DNA of 64,000 nucleotides from Sphingobacterium sp. N143 (GTDB taxonomy: Bacteria; Bacteroidota; Bacteroidia; Sphingobacteriales; Sphingobacteriaceae). The DNA lies in NCBI RefSeq assembly GCF_030325625.1, contig NZ_JACAIS010000001.1, positions 806,001-870,000 on the forward strand, in the 5' to 3' direction. The notes below the pieces were generated by a model. The model searched no databases. It was not told where the DNA came from and was given only the letters and a program-made list of their open reading frames with translations. This document shows, piece after piece, positions 53,602 through 62,797 of this stretch. The position numbers and the translations under genes were made by a program. Within the stretch, counting starts at the first letter, position 1; the number at the start of each line of letters is the position of its first letter.

Positions 53602-53848
53602 ATGATGCATAAAATAGCTGTTTTCCGTGCGCTTCAATTGGGTGATCTGCTCTGTGCAATGCCGGCAATCGCCGCATTAAAGTATAATTATCCTGAATCT
53701 ACGCTATATTTTATTGGCCTCCCACATTATGAAGTCGCTACTGGAGCGCTTCGATTGTGTGGATGAGTTTATAGCCTTTCCCGGCCATCCCAAACTCCCG
53801 GAACTCCCTTGTCATCCATTGGCTTTGGCAGATTTTGAAACGGAATGA
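53602..53848 (+). pseudogene. broken glycosyltransferase 9 (heptosyltransferase-like) gene
   Basis: The first frame gives MMHKIAVFRALQLGDLLCAM, then PAIAALKYNYPESTLYFIGL, the start of a GT9/heptosyltransferase. It then shifts by one base near 53722-53730 and continues in another frame as MKSLLERFDCVDEFIAFPGH until a stop at 53848. The remaining two thirds of the protein are absent, and the gene is followed by the convergent metallophosphoesterase. So there is a frameshift plus a 3' truncation. Confidence 0.75.
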
Positions 53849-53910
53849 CCTGCCCACCAAGGAATAAGCTAAGGTCTGGACTGTTCAATCAAGGCGGGGG
53901 TTGTCGCCCG

Positions 53911-54645
53911 CTAGATGTCGATGAGAGCAAAACTGGTATCATCGCCATGATGCGCCTTCAAAACAGGAACGGCCACATTGTAAATAGGAATACCTGCCGG
54001 CGATTGTGCTTTAAATTTGCCCGCATGGGCATGTCCGTGGAATGCGGCTGTGACATTTCGGCGTTGAAGAGGTTCCATTAAATGCGTAGAGCCCAGAAAA
54101 GGATAGATCTCTTTGGGTTCGCCCACTACAGTTTCGGCGATGGGAGCGTAATGGAGCAACGCTACCTTTTTTATGTCTGTGTATTCCTGCTCTAGCCGCG
54201 CTAGCGCTCGATCCAATAGGAGGGATTCATTAACCGCTTCCTGAACAAAACTTTTCATCGCATCTTCGCCAAACATCGAGAGCATATAGCGATCAAAGCC
54301 CCCGCCAAAACCCTTGACCCCAGCAAAACCGATTCCCGCTACAACAATGGCTTCTCCATCCAGGACGGTGACCTTGCTATCTGTGAGAATCTGACGAATC
54401 TGCTTTTGACGACCTTTTTCATAGTCGTGATTCCCCAAAACTGCAATCACCGGAACTTTTAAGTGCTGTAGTTCCGTAACCAGCATTTCCGCTTCTTCTT
54501 CATCTCCCGTATCTGTCAGATCGCCACATAAGAGCAGGACTTTGGCCTTTGGGGAGACTTCCTCAAATATCGTTTTCCATTTTCCATGCTGGCTCTGATT
54601 CATATGAATGTCGCCAACTGCTGCGATTGTAGTTTTCTTTGTCAT
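53911..54645 (-). CDS. calcineurin-like metallophosphoesterase
   Basis: The 244-residue protein has the metallophosphoesterase motifs: VGDIHMNQ (DxH), LLCGDLTDTGDEEEAEM (GDxxD), AVLGNHDYEKG (GNHD) and late HGHAHAGK (GHxH). It binds two metals and hydrolyses phosphate esters; the substrate is unknown. It starts 2 bp after the nucleotidyltransferase stop, so the two are co-transcribed and probably work together. Confidence 0.9.
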   Translation of the reverse strand: MTKKTTIAAVGDIHMNQSQHGKWKTIFEEVSPKAKVLLLCGDLTDTGDEEEAEMLVTELQHLKVPVIAVLGNHDYEKGRQKQIRQILTDSKVTVLDGEAIVVAGIGFAGVKGFGGGFDRYMLSMFGEDAMKSFVQEAVNESLLLDRALARLEQEYTDIKKVALLHYAPIAETVVGEPKEIYPFLGSTHLMEPLQRRNVTAAFHGHAHAGKFKAQSPAGIPIYNVAVPVLKAHHGDDTSFALIDI

Positions 54646-54647
54646 CG

Positions 54648-55466
54648 TTATACTGTTTTGATGGTATATGATTTATAGTCCCATTCTTTGATATCAATCT
54701 GATATTGCGTCTGATCAATCAGCGGACCCAAGCACACTTTTTCGAGGCAGGGAGGAAGGTCATACTGTTCCTGCGCACGTTTGATCAGTTCGTCAAACAG
54801 ATCCCGTGGAATAATATCGCGATAATCATGTGGATAAGTAAACTGGAATATGATCAGCTGCGCCAGGAGAAGATGCCAATGTTGATCCATGCGCATCAAT
54901 AAATGATTCCAGTCAAATTGTTTTCCATAGCGGAGCCACAGATGATTAATATCAGCACTATCATGACGTTCTCTATTCTGTACATATAATTTGCACCAGA
55001 CAAGTTCTTCTGCCGGAAGGTAGCGTACCGGTGTGTCAAATAAGATGCCCTCAGGTGCACGATCGTACCAATCCTGCTCTATCGTGCAATTATGATTGAC
55101 ACTATCGAATATAATATCAATAAAATAAGGTGCTTTGTGGATTTTGGCAAGCCAGCGGACATCGGTCAATTCAGTCTGGTAACCATTGGCGGCAAAATGT
55201 TTCAGTATAGCCGGATAAGCACTGCTTTTGCAAAAAATATCGAGATCTTTAGTGGGCCGGATAATCCCCGTATAATGAAACATTGCCAGCGCACCACCAA
55301 CCATAAAAGAGCTGCCGCTGCTATGTAGAAGCTGTAGTGTATCCTTAAAGAATGTAATGCATTCTTTAGGGGGATTATCAAGATCGATCATAGTATCATT
55401 TTTATTTAAAACAGCCTTAAAATCGGAGTAGTTTGGATTCAGCTCATGAAAACGTACTCCCCACAT
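54648..55466 (-). CDS. nucleotidyltransferase-fold protein
   Basis: The 272-residue protein has a nucleotidyltransferase core: SSFMVGGALAMFHYTGIIRP followed by TKDLDIFCK (the DxD metal pair) and FIDIIFDSV with the third carboxylate. The rest is helical. It may belong to the minimal or AbiEii-like transferase group; the substrate is unknown. The start used is 55466; the ATG at 55391 (MIDLDNPPKEC) is a possible shorter start. It forms an operon with the phosphoesterase (2-bp gap). Confidence 0.78.
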   Translation of the reverse strand: MWGVRFHELNPNYSDFKAVLNKNDTMIDLDNPPKECITFFKDTLQLLHSSGSSFMVGGALAMFHYTGIIRPTKDLDIFCKSSAYPAILKHFAANGYQTELTDVRWLAKIHKAPYFIDIIFDSVNHNCTIEQDWYDRAPEGILFDTPVRYLPAEELVWCKLYVQNRERHDSADINHLWLRYGKQFDWNHLLMRMDQHWHLLLAQLIIFQFTYPHDYRDIIPRDLFDELIKRAQEQYDLPPCLEKVCLGPLIDQTQYQIDIKEWDYKSYTIKTV

Positions 55467-55615
55467 TTAGCTCGGGTATAAGTACTTGATTTCCATTCTC
55501 AGGCAAACCGCTTCGATGTTTGCAGAGGTTCTCATAAAAGCAAAAGGAGCTGTTTATGACAAAGGATTCAATCCTAAACGGCTTTACTCTTGTTTATCGA
55601 ACAATTAAACTAAAC

Positions 55616-55861
55616 ATGAAAAAATCAAAATTAATGATAAGCGTTCTGAGTGTTGGTTTTATGCTTAGTGCATGTCACGACAGAACAAATAGAAGCGCTG
55701 AAGATAATATAACCGTAACCGATACCTCAGCGAAGGGTCATGGTGTTCCGCTGGATAATATTCACCGTAGCCGCCCCGCAGATACACTTCAGGACAGTAC
55801 TGTCATGAAAGATCAGGGTGTTCCTTTGGATAATCTTGATCGGGAAAAGAGGGCAGAATAA
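55616..55861 (+). CDS. small lipoprotein with internal repeat
   Basis: I chose the ATG at 55616 (MKKSKLMISVLSVGF), which gives a clean lipoprotein leader with lipobox MLSAC; the frame from 55556 has no leader. The 81-residue protein contains two copies of a short unit, DTSAKGHGVPLDNIHR and DSTVMKDQGVPLDNLDR, about 28 residues apart. The function is unknown. It is followed by another small lipoprotein and MscS on the same strand. Confidence 0.7.
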   Translation: MKKSKLMISVLSVGFMLSACHDRTNRSAEDNITVTDTSAKGHGVPLDNIHRSRPADTLQDSTVMKDQGVPLDNLDREKRAE

Positions 55862-55975
55862 ATTAACGTAGTTCTACCTGTTATTGTTAGGAAGTACTCA
55901 AAATAGAAGTTCGGAGAACTTTTCCTTTTTCTATAACGTTCAACATCCAAATAGTTTACAATTAAACAATTGCAT

Positions 55976-56182
55976 ATGAAAAAGATCATTTTTTTAGTCG
56001 CATTGCTTCTTGGATTATGGGGATGCGACAATAGTAGCAACAAAGGAAGTGAAGCAAATGGTTCTTACGATTCATCCATGACACCTGATGATGGGCAGAC
56101 TGTTCCAGCAGGTAGCGATACGCTTGCTTCGGACAGTACGGACAGTTTGCAACGGCAGCCATCCCCCGCAAAACCTGAATAG
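55976..56182 (+). CDS. small lipoprotein, 68 residues
   Basis: I chose the ATG at 55976 (MKKIIFLVALLLGLWGC) rather than the TTG two codons upstream. The leader ends in lipobox LWGC. The mature part is Ser/Asp/Thr-rich (NSSNKGSEANGSYDSSMTPD) with no domain and reads as a flexible surface-anchored peptide. It lies 18 bp before the MscS-type channel, so it may be part of the same operon. Confidence 0.7.
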   Translation: MKKIIFLVALLLGLWGCDNSSNKGSEANGSYDSSMTPDDGQTVPAGSDTLASDSTDSLQRQPSPAKPE

Positions 56183-56200
56183 CGAAACCTTAAACTACTT

Positions 56201-58354
56201 ATGGCTGCAGGAATAATTTTATCAAACTACACCATTAAAAGGCTGGTTAGTTTAGTCTACCTGAGCCTCTTTTGTGCATTGCTGTACGGACAGGCTCCTG
56301 ATTCGAGTAGCACAGTTATAGACTCAACAAGTCTAAGGGACTCTTTACCAGAGAGCCCCCTCGCAGCAGTACGGAATGCTGTGCAACAGTGGCGGGCACA
56401 GCTGGATCGATATTACACCGAACTGGATAGTGTTAAACGTATCCTTGCTTGGCAACGGCAGGAACATAGTCCATCCATTCCGGGTCAGGTACAATCCTAT
56501 ATTACCAGTGTCCTCCCGTCCGTGCAAAGCTTGCGGAATAAAATTAAAGTTGCACAGCAGCAAGTGATACCACCAGATTCAACGGCATCTTCCTGGAAAA
56601 GTTTGCAGGATAGCGTGGTTGACCTTGCCACCGAAGCGGAGCAGTTGCTTGTTGACTTGACAGATATCAGCACTAAAGTTAAACAGGAGGAGCAAGTGGT
56701 CCAGTCATCCAATGCTGGCTTATTTTGGTCACGCTTGCATAAAGTCATCCTGAAAAACCTCGAGCAGGATGGCTTATCCATACTCTTTTACGGCACGGGC
56801 TGGGATGGGCGGTTGCTACTGGTATTGGTGAGTCTGGCCTATTTATATTGGTTATTCCTGATGCGGCGGCGTGCCGTGGGGGTAGGCGAGGAGTTACCAC
56901 TTCACCGCAATCAGCCCTGGTGGATTCCCTTACTGAAATTTGCGGTATTTTTTCTCCTGATGCTACCCTTGACCTCGTTCCGTATCCCGGTGCTGGTTCT
57001 CGAATTAAGTTATTTTTTACTATTTACCTTTTTATATATCCTGCTTCATGTTGAGCTTTCGGTCACCAAAGTTCGCCTTATGCGCTTAGTCTTCCTTTAT
57101 TATATAGCCCTATTGGTGACTCATCTGATATTGGATACCGATTGGTTAACACGGGGTATTGCTGTGCTTGTCAACTTAGCAGGTTTACGTTTGCTTTGGG
57201 CTTTGGGAAAACGTACAGACAAAGACCATCCTTTTGATCACTTGCCTAATTTTACACGTTGGATATTGCTTTTCGTTGTTGCGCTGGCCATCGTATTTAA
57301 CCTTGCTGGTTTTCTAAATCTGACAAGGATATGCAGTATTACCGCAGGAATTGGGCTTTTACAGGCTTTGTCATTACGGGCTTTCCGGGATATGCTGGCA
57401 CATGATCTGGTCAATTATTATGAACGGGCCTCCGAAGAGCGTTTTATACGACGCTTCGATAAGGCAAAGATGGTCCAGGCCTTAAGCCGTATTGTTGGGC
57501 TTTTTGCTGTTGTTCTAGTCCTTATCGTCTGGACGAATAGCTTACATCTGACAAGCGAAGTCCGCCGCCTGCTAGACAGTGTACTCCATAACAGCCACCA
57601 TATTGGTAGTATATCGTATACGTATGGTGACGTTTTACTCGCCATTGCCGTTATTACCTTGGCAAACTGGATACAAAAGAATCTGAAAGACTTATTGGGC
57701 GAATCCACCTCTGGGAAAAATCAGCGTCGAACAGCTCTACTGCCGCTGGTTCGCGTATTTGTCTTTATTGCTGGCTTTCTGATTGGTATACGGATTCTTG
57801 GACTGAGCGTGGATAAACTTACGGTAATCATTGGAGCCTTGAGTGTGGGGATTGGCCTGGGCCTGCAGAACATCATTAACAATTTTGTGTCAGGTGTTAT
57901 TCTGGTATTTGAAAGGCCATTTAAGGTCGGGGATTATGTAGAACTTGCTGATAAAAAAGGTCAGGTACTTCAAATCGGCATTCGTTCCAGCACCCTGCTG
58001 ACCGATCAGGGGGCTCAGGTTATTATTCCCAACGGCGATTTACTGTCGGGACGCCTGGTGAACTGGACGTTTGATGAATCGGATATTCGCCTAAATTTAC
58101 AATTAACCTTTAATACAACAAGAGCAATACGTGAATGGAAACAGTGGCTTCTGGACATGATCCCCGCTTTCGATGAAATTGATCCGAGCATTTCCCGAAA
58201 GATATATACAAAAGATATTACTGCAGATGCCTATATACTGTCGGTTCAGGTTGGTATTCATAATGTACAGCAAATTGAAATTTTTAGAAGCAAATTTTTA
58301 GAGGCAGTCAAGATTGAAGCAGCTAAATATGAGACAAAGGTTACTTCTGCATAA
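56201..58354 (+). CDS. large MscS-type mechanosensitive channel
   Basis: The 717-residue protein has a leader (about 12-30), a long periplasmic coiled region (about 35-185), about ten membrane segments (185-580) and the MscS pore and beta domain: VIIGALSVGIGLGLQNIINN, then FVSGVILVFERPFKVGDYVE and AQVIIPNGDLLSGRLVNWTF. It opens under membrane tension and releases solutes during osmotic down-shock. Size and N-terminal extension place it among the larger MscS paralogues. It is the last gene of the lipoprotein-lipoprotein-channel set. Confidence 0.9.
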   Translation: MAAGIILSNYTIKRLVSLVYLSLFCALLYGQAPDSSSTVIDSTSLRDSLPESPLAAVRNAVQQWRAQLDRYYTELDSVKRILAWQRQEHSPSIPGQVQSYITSVLPSVQSLRNKIKVAQQQVIPPDSTASSWKSLQDSVVDLATEAEQLLVDLTDISTKVKQEEQVVQSSNAGLFWSRLHKVILKNLEQDGLSILFYGTGWDGRLLLVLVSLAYLYWLFLMRRRAVGVGEELPLHRNQPWWIPLLKFAVFFLLMLPLTSFRIPVLVLELSYFLLFTFLYILLHVELSVTKVRLMRLVFLYYIALLVTHLILDTDWLTRGIAVLVNLAGLRLLWALGKRTDKDHPFDHLPNFTRWILLFVVALAIVFNLAGFLNLTRICSITAGIGLLQALSLRAFRDMLAHDLVNYYERASEERFIRRFDKAKMVQALSRIVGLFAVVLVLIVWTNSLHLTSEVRRLLDSVLHNSHHIGSISYTYGDVLLAIAVITLANWIQKNLKDLLGESTSGKNQRRTALLPLVRVFVFIAGFLIGIRILGLSVDKLTVIIGALSVGIGLGLQNIINNFVSGVILVFERPFKVGDYVELADKKGQVLQIGIRSSTLLTDQGAQVIIPNGDLLSGRLVNWTFDESDIRLNLQLTFNTTRAIREWKQWLLDMIPAFDEIDPSISRKIYTKDITADAYILSVQVGIHNVQQIEIFRSKFLEAVKIEAAKYETKVTSA

Positions 58355-58369
58355 AAATGCGTCTGCATT

Positions 58370-58403
58370 AAACGGGTCAGTATTAGATAATACTGGCCCG
58401 TTT
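58370..58403. terminator. bidirectional terminator after the MscS gene
   Basis: A 15-bp stem AAACGGGTCAGTATT / AATACTGGCCCGTTT with one G-U pair and a 4-nt loop, between convergent genes. Confidence 0.75.
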
Positions 58404-58415
58404 GTGCATCGTTTC

Positions 58416-58736
58416 CTAAATCGTCGTTTCATTTAAATCCGATGGCGGATTTCGCGGTTCAACTGGAATCCCTTCCGCATCATTTGCTTCTTCGTCGATT
58501 TCTGGCTCATCTAATTCAGAAACTTCTTCTTGTCCTTCCAGATCGATCTCTTCTTCCTGGTCTAAAATATCCTGATCAATTTCAGGGTCATCGTAAGGCT
58601 CATTTTCAGGTAATTCCTCTTCCGGCCGTTCGGGGATATCGGCCGGAAAGTCTTCTGGACCGACCTGGCTTATTAATGCGAATGCAACAAGCAGTATACC
58701 TTGACGCTGCTGATGCGCTGGCTGGTTTTTATTCAT
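58416..58736 (-). CDS. highly acidic small protein of unknown function
   Basis: The 106-residue protein has a weak hydrophobic segment (GILLVAFALISQV, about 13-25), then a strongly acidic, proline-containing tail (PERPEEELPENEPYDDPEID and EEEIDLEGQEEVSELDEPEI). It resembles no family I can name. The composition suggests a disordered, cation-binding or partner-binding protein, perhaps exported. It is convergent with the MscS gene. Confidence 0.55.
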   Translation of the reverse strand: MNKNQPAHQQRQGILLVAFALISQVGPEDFPADIPERPEEELPENEPYDDPEIDQDILDQEEEIDLEGQEEVSELDEPEIDEEANDAEGIPVEPRNPPSDLNETTI

Positions 58737-59076
58737 CCTTTTTTGTTTAAGTTCATCTAATAAACATGTGCAGTCCCGATATAGTTAGAAGAATTAGTAC
58801 CCATTCCGAACCGGTTTTTACTTAAATATCATGCACTTTATGCAATGCGTTTTCATCGCATCCAGCACGTGTTTTTACTTTTTATATGTATATATGCGTG
58901 TTTTGGCGATTTCGAGGCTGTCGGATGAACGAATCAACTTTTGCCTCTGTTTATTTAACGAACAAGGTGATGAAGATTTGACAGCACTTGCCGGTACAGA
59001 TCTGAATTCACAGACGGAATAAGAATAAAACAAAAAGAGTTAGAAATTTTTTAAATAAACACTAAAGACAGATATT
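58737..59076. other. 340-bp region with only a doubtful small frame
   Basis: A plus-strand frame (58831-59022, 63 residues) ends in a soluble-looking tail NEQGDEDLTALAGTDLNSQT, but its N-terminal half (MHFMQCVFIASSTCFYFLYV) looks random. I do not call it a gene. No RNA or repeat is seen. Confidence 0.35.
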
Positions 59077-59307
59077 ATGGCATTAACGACAGGAAATGAA
59101 GGTGAAATCACCAAAAAAATTGAAAACCAAACGTCTAAAGTTCCCTCCACGCTATTTTTAGGCGCAGCACTACTTTCTATGGGTGTATCGGCCGCTTTAA
59201 AATGTATGATGCACGATAAAACCGCCCTGTTCGTTGGGCAATGGGCGGCGCCATTTCTATTATTGGGCATCTATAATAAAATTGTAAAAACGGAGGGGCA
59301 CGATTAG
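59077..59307 (+). CDS. small membrane protein, 76 residues
   Basis: The protein starts MALTTGNEGEITKKIENQTS, then has two hydrophobic segments (TLFLGAALLSMGVSAALKCM, about 25-45; FVGQWAAPFLLLGIYNKI, about 51-68). It is a small inner-membrane protein, unrecognised, found as a single gene with its own terminator downstream. Confidence 0.6.
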   Translation: MALTTGNEGEITKKIENQTSKVPSTLFLGAALLSMGVSAALKCMMHDKTALFVGQWAAPFLLLGIYNKIVKTEGHD

Positions 59308-59348
59308 CGCTGACCTTAAAAAAGAAAATTAGCATTCAATAGCTATTG

Positions 59349-59377
59349 GGCTCAACTTAGTTGAGCCTATTTTTTTA
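59349..59377 (+). terminator. rho-independent terminator of the small membrane-protein gene
   Basis: An 8-bp stem GGCTCAAC / GTTGAGCC with a 3-nt loop followed by a run of T residues. Confidence 0.8.
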
Positions 59378-59547
59378 ACAAAACGATGAAATTATGAAGA
59401 TTTCAAAAATCAATCGAGTAATTATGAAATTTCGATTTGGTTAAATACCGGTCTAAAAAATGGCATAGCTTTAGCTATAGCAAATGATGAAGGATCATTA
59501 TTCATTTTCCGATAACACTTAGTTTGCCGGCGCCCCAATAACAAATT

Positions 59548-60705
59548 ATGGTAAAGACATTAATTCTTTTTTCAGCCCTCATTTTTTCGTGCCAGGGAGC
59601 TTCGGACAGAAAACCTTCCGAGACTGATTCCGGGGTGGTCGATAGAACCGGAACCGAAGGAAACAAATCTGTATCCTGTAAGGACATCTTGACGAACCTG
59701 ATAAAAACCAGCAACGCAGTCGCATTCGACCATTTCAGCAAAACGACAGTACAGGCCAAGATATCACACAAAACATCCGAAAAAGCGACAATCAAATTAT
59801 ATGTCATCTCTGATGTTTCCGAAAACCCTTCGGAACGACGGTCTACAGAACAGACAGTAGGCTGGCTGGAATATTACAAACCGACCGGCAAGCTGATGGA
59901 CATCACCAATGATCCCGACAGACCGCTGGAATTAAAGTATGACAAAACGGTTCTTCAGGGGCATGATCTTTTCAGGGTATGCGATTCTGAAACTGTAATT
60001 GCCAAGCCCGGCGCCGGTTATGAACAAAGGGATGTCATGCTGGAAAAAGATATTCGGTTCAACGGTAAAGTGAAACGTTTTTTTGCGCTTGCTGAATTTG
60101 AACAGTTTTTTGGAAAACCTGATAGCATACGACTACTGGCAGATGAAGAACCTTGTATAACAATTTTCAATACCGAAGCGCCAGACGATAAATACCTGTA
60201 CAAAAATGGTTCCCCTGTAGGCTCAAGCAGAGAGGCCTCCGCAGCTGAAATCCACGTATTGGAAAAGCTTCCCGTAAGGCATTTCCCGATAATGGACAGC
60301 ACAAGGTTCGAAAATTTTGAACAGATTGGAATGCCGGACAAGGGATTTCTGAAACGGATCAAATTTAATCCCGAACGTACAGACGCAAAAAATTTCAGGT
60401 TGAACTACACCATACCTTTCTCCAAGAACTTCACTTCCCTGGTACTCACCTATCAAAGCGGCGAGCACGAGCTGTTTACCACCTTGATTACCCTGGGTAA
60501 AGAAGATCAAATAATCGATAGGCTGGACGTTGTCTATGACGAGATAGCAGAATCTGCCTTCAGTAAGACAAGTAAAATAGAAAAAGACAAAATAACGGTA
60601 ACGAACTGGAACTGGATTAGCGAGGAGAACCCTGTTTCTGAGATCAAAACTTACATTGTGCAACAGGACGGTAAGTTTAAGGTCCTGCCATCCGCAGAAA
60701 AATAG
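59548..60705 (+). CDS. lipoprotein of unknown function, 385 residues
   Basis: The leader MVKTLILFSALIFSCQG carries the lipobox IFSC. The mature part shows two similar halves at the level of composition: FEQFFGKPDSIRLLADEEPC in the middle and YTIPFSKNFTSLVLTYQSGE later, with no known domain or enzymatic motif. It would be anchored to the inner or outer membrane. It starts a plus-strand pair with the gene at 60778, but a separate transcript is possible. Confidence 0.7.
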   Translation: MVKTLILFSALIFSCQGASDRKPSETDSGVVDRTGTEGNKSVSCKDILTNLIKTSNAVAFDHFSKTTVQAKISHKTSEKATIKLYVISDVSENPSERRSTEQTVGWLEYYKPTGKLMDITNDPDRPLELKYDKTVLQGHDLFRVCDSETVIAKPGAGYEQRDVMLEKDIRFNGKVKRFFALAEFEQFFGKPDSIRLLADEEPCITIFNTEAPDDKYLYKNGSPVGSSREASAAEIHVLEKLPVRHFPIMDSTRFENFEQIGMPDKGFLKRIKFNPERTDAKNFRLNYTIPFSKNFTSLVLTYQSGEHELFTTLITLGKEDQIIDRLDVVYDEIAESAFSKTSKIEKDKITVTNWNWISEENPVSEIKTYIVQQDGKFKVLPSAEK

Positions 60706-60777
60706 ATAGAAATGAAGTACTGGAGATATGTGTCAAACCGGAATACAACGAAGGGAGAACAATTTTAACTGTTATTT

Positions 60778-61335
60778 ATGATGACTATTTTTAAAGTACT
60801 TATCACTGCATCGTGTATTTTGACAAGCAATCTATGCTTTGAAATTAAAACCTTTTATTCAAGCGAAGAAAAACAATATACATTAATTGGTGATAAAAAC
60901 AATCGATACTTTGGTGTAAAACACGTTGTTCCTTTTAATGGTAATATATTAAAAGTAAACTATATCGATACAATTAGGGATATTCTAATTAAGCATATTG
61001 ATGAGAAAAATTTAAATGATATAGATAAAGAAGCGGAAATTTTTGTCTCTATCTATTATGATCCACATAGCTTAAAAGTAAGTGAATTATACTTTGGTTT
61101 TCGTCGTATTTCCCCCCTAAAGATAGTGACGGTAGAACAGATTCAAAAGATTGACAGAGAAATTAAAGAGAAGCTAATGGGAGAGAAAGACACAAAAAGA
61201 TTTAACGAGCAAGAAGTAGATGATACGCTTTCCAAGTTGACATATCTTGATGGTCATGGGATTGGATTTTATTTGAAACAGCTTATGCAGTATAAGCGAG
61301 GTGAAATCCCAAAAGAAAAATTAATTCTTCGCTAG
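60778..61335 (+). CDS. exported protein of unknown function, 185 residues
   Basis: The protein starts MMTIFKVLITASCILTSNLC, a plausible signal peptide, and continues with mixed charged sequence (FVSIYYDPHSLKVSELYFGF, DREIKEKLMGEKDTKRFNEQ). I do not recognise it. The stretch EAEIFVSIYYDPHSLKVSEL resembles a beta-hairpin domain seen in short Bacteroidota secreted proteins. The codons are more AT-rich than in the neighbouring lipoprotein gene. A strong terminator follows. Confidence 0.6.
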   Translation: MMTIFKVLITASCILTSNLCFEIKTFYSSEEKQYTLIGDKNNRYFGVKHVVPFNGNILKVNYIDTIRDILIKHIDEKNLNDIDKEAEIFVSIYYDPHSLKVSELYFGFRRISPLKIVTVEQIQKIDREIKEKLMGEKDTKRFNEQEVDDTLSKLTYLDGHGIGFYLKQLMQYKRGEIPKEKLILR

Positions 61336-61367
61336 TAACTTATCATTACTTCTGTTATCATAATTAT

Positions 61368-61405
61368 AAAAAACCAGATTCAAAGACACTGAATTCTGGT
61401 TTTTT
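61368..61405 (+). terminator. terminator after the exported-protein gene
   Basis: Inverted repeat AAAAAACCAGATTCA / TGAATTCTGGTTTTTT with one bulged base, a 7-nt loop and a T-run. Its symmetry lets it also serve the minus strand. Confidence 0.75.
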
Positions 61406-61546
61406 CATTGGATAAACAGTATCTGGCAGCTTGATTAAATATGTATAGCACTTTATTAGCAGGTAATTTGTCAAAGATAGGGACCAAAATTATCTGAGAC
61501 ACCACAACGCTTGAAGCAAAAAATCCTGTTAATTATTAGAGGGTAA

Positions 61547-62455
61547 TTATTCAACCCCCTTTGCACGCATGGGGATGCAATAAATTGCTGTTGAAGCTGT
61601 GATAAATAGATCAGTTCGATCTTTGCCACCAAAACAGACATTCGACGTCCATGGTTCTTTTACATCAATATGTCCTATCAGTACGCCTATCGGACTATAG
61701 ATAGAAACACCTTTCCCCGTAAGGTAGACATTTCCCTGATTGTCCAATGTCATCCCATCAGAGCCTTGGTCGATGATCGCCTTTTGTCCGCTGAGCTTAC
61801 CGTTAGATTCAATGGTATACCTATAAGTTTTATTTCGCACCCTATCCGCTACATATAGGTATTTTCCATCTGGCGATCCTACAATGCCGTTAGGCTTAGT
61901 TACATCATCAGCCACTACAATTGGCTTTTTATCTTTTCCCGGAGGGAGGTAGTAAACTTTCTGCCCTTCTATCTCTGGTTTTTTTCTGGTCCAGTAGTTA
62001 CGCTGGTAGTAAGGGTCTGTAAAGTAAATACCACCTTTCTTATCTGCCCAAAGATCATTTGGACCATTCAGTTTCTTTCCATCTAGATCTGACAGCAGGA
62101 CGGTAACTTTACCCTCATTGCTTATTGACCAAATTTCGTTTTTTTCGTCTGCGCAGGCAAGTAGCTGACCGCGACGGTTAAAGTACAGTCCATTGGCACG
62201 GCCGGCTGAATCTTTAAAAAGAGAAAGACGACCTTCCGTGTTGTATTTCCAGATTTTATTATTGGGCTGGTCAGTAAAATAGATATTCCCGTCCTTGTCC
62301 ACTGCCGGTCCTTCTGTAAAGGCAAACTGTCGAGATATCAATTTCAGGCTGTCCTGATCAAACAATTGCGCCCTTACATCTAAGCCCCTTAATGAGAATA
62401 GCAATATTAGCAAGAATGCCGGATAAAACCTGCTGGAATTAATTGAATGCAGCAT
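61547..62455 (-). CDS. exported SMP-30/gluconolactonase-like protein
   Basis: The 302-residue protein has a signal peptide (FYPAFLLILLFSLRGLDVRA) and the six-bladed propeller motifs of the SMP-30/LRE group: FTEGPAVDKDGNIYFTDQPN, KLNGPNDLWADKKGGIYFTD, KPNGIVGSPDGKYLYVADRV and GSDGMTLDNQGNVYLTG. It would bind a divalent metal and open a sugar lactone in the periplasm; the substrate is unknown. It stands alone on its strand. Confidence 0.9.
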   Translation of the reverse strand: MLHSINSSRFYPAFLLILLFSLRGLDVRAQLFDQDSLKLISRQFAFTEGPAVDKDGNIYFTDQPNNKIWKYNTEGRLSLFKDSAGRANGLYFNRRGQLLACADEKNEIWSISNEGKVTVLLSDLDGKKLNGPNDLWADKKGGIYFTDPYYQRNYWTRKKPEIEGQKVYYLPPGKDKKPIVVADDVTKPNGIVGSPDGKYLYVADRVRNKTYRYTIESNGKLSGQKAIIDQGSDGMTLDNQGNVYLTGKGVSIYSPIGVLIGHIDVKEPWTSNVCFGGKDRTDLFITASTAIYCIPMRAKGVE

Positions 62456-62797
62456 AGCGAAAGTAATTAACTAAAATTATCGTTTTTCCAAAAAAATCAA
62501 GGAATAGTATTTAAGTATAAATAGTCTCTATTTCAAGCCCAATATATATAATTTTATAAAGACCTGAAAATATTACCTCTAGCCCTGGTAAATAGGAGGC
62601 AGCCATCCAATTGTTGACATCGGTTGTTTTGGTAAGGAAAACTGCCTGGTATGAATGTTTTAATGTGTTATCGAGAGAAACCTGTCTTTTTACATTAATT
62701 GTTCGTAATATAAAATCCATAGCTTTAATTAAATTTGGTCTAAAGCATAGAGGTAAAATTAAAGCAAAATGAGGTTTCTATTTTAACAGCTCATTTT
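62456..62797. other. 342-bp intergenic region
   Basis: AT-rich, without a recognised gene; a minus-strand frame (62511-62720, 69 residues) shows no family signature. Confidence 0.4.

Noticed and set aside
58831..59022. Plus-strand frame of 63 codons
   Set aside because: The N-terminal half looks random and there is no start context or family match; only the tail has coding-like composition.
62511..62720. Minus-strand frame of 69 codons
   Set aside because: Has no leader, motif or neighbour that supports a gene.
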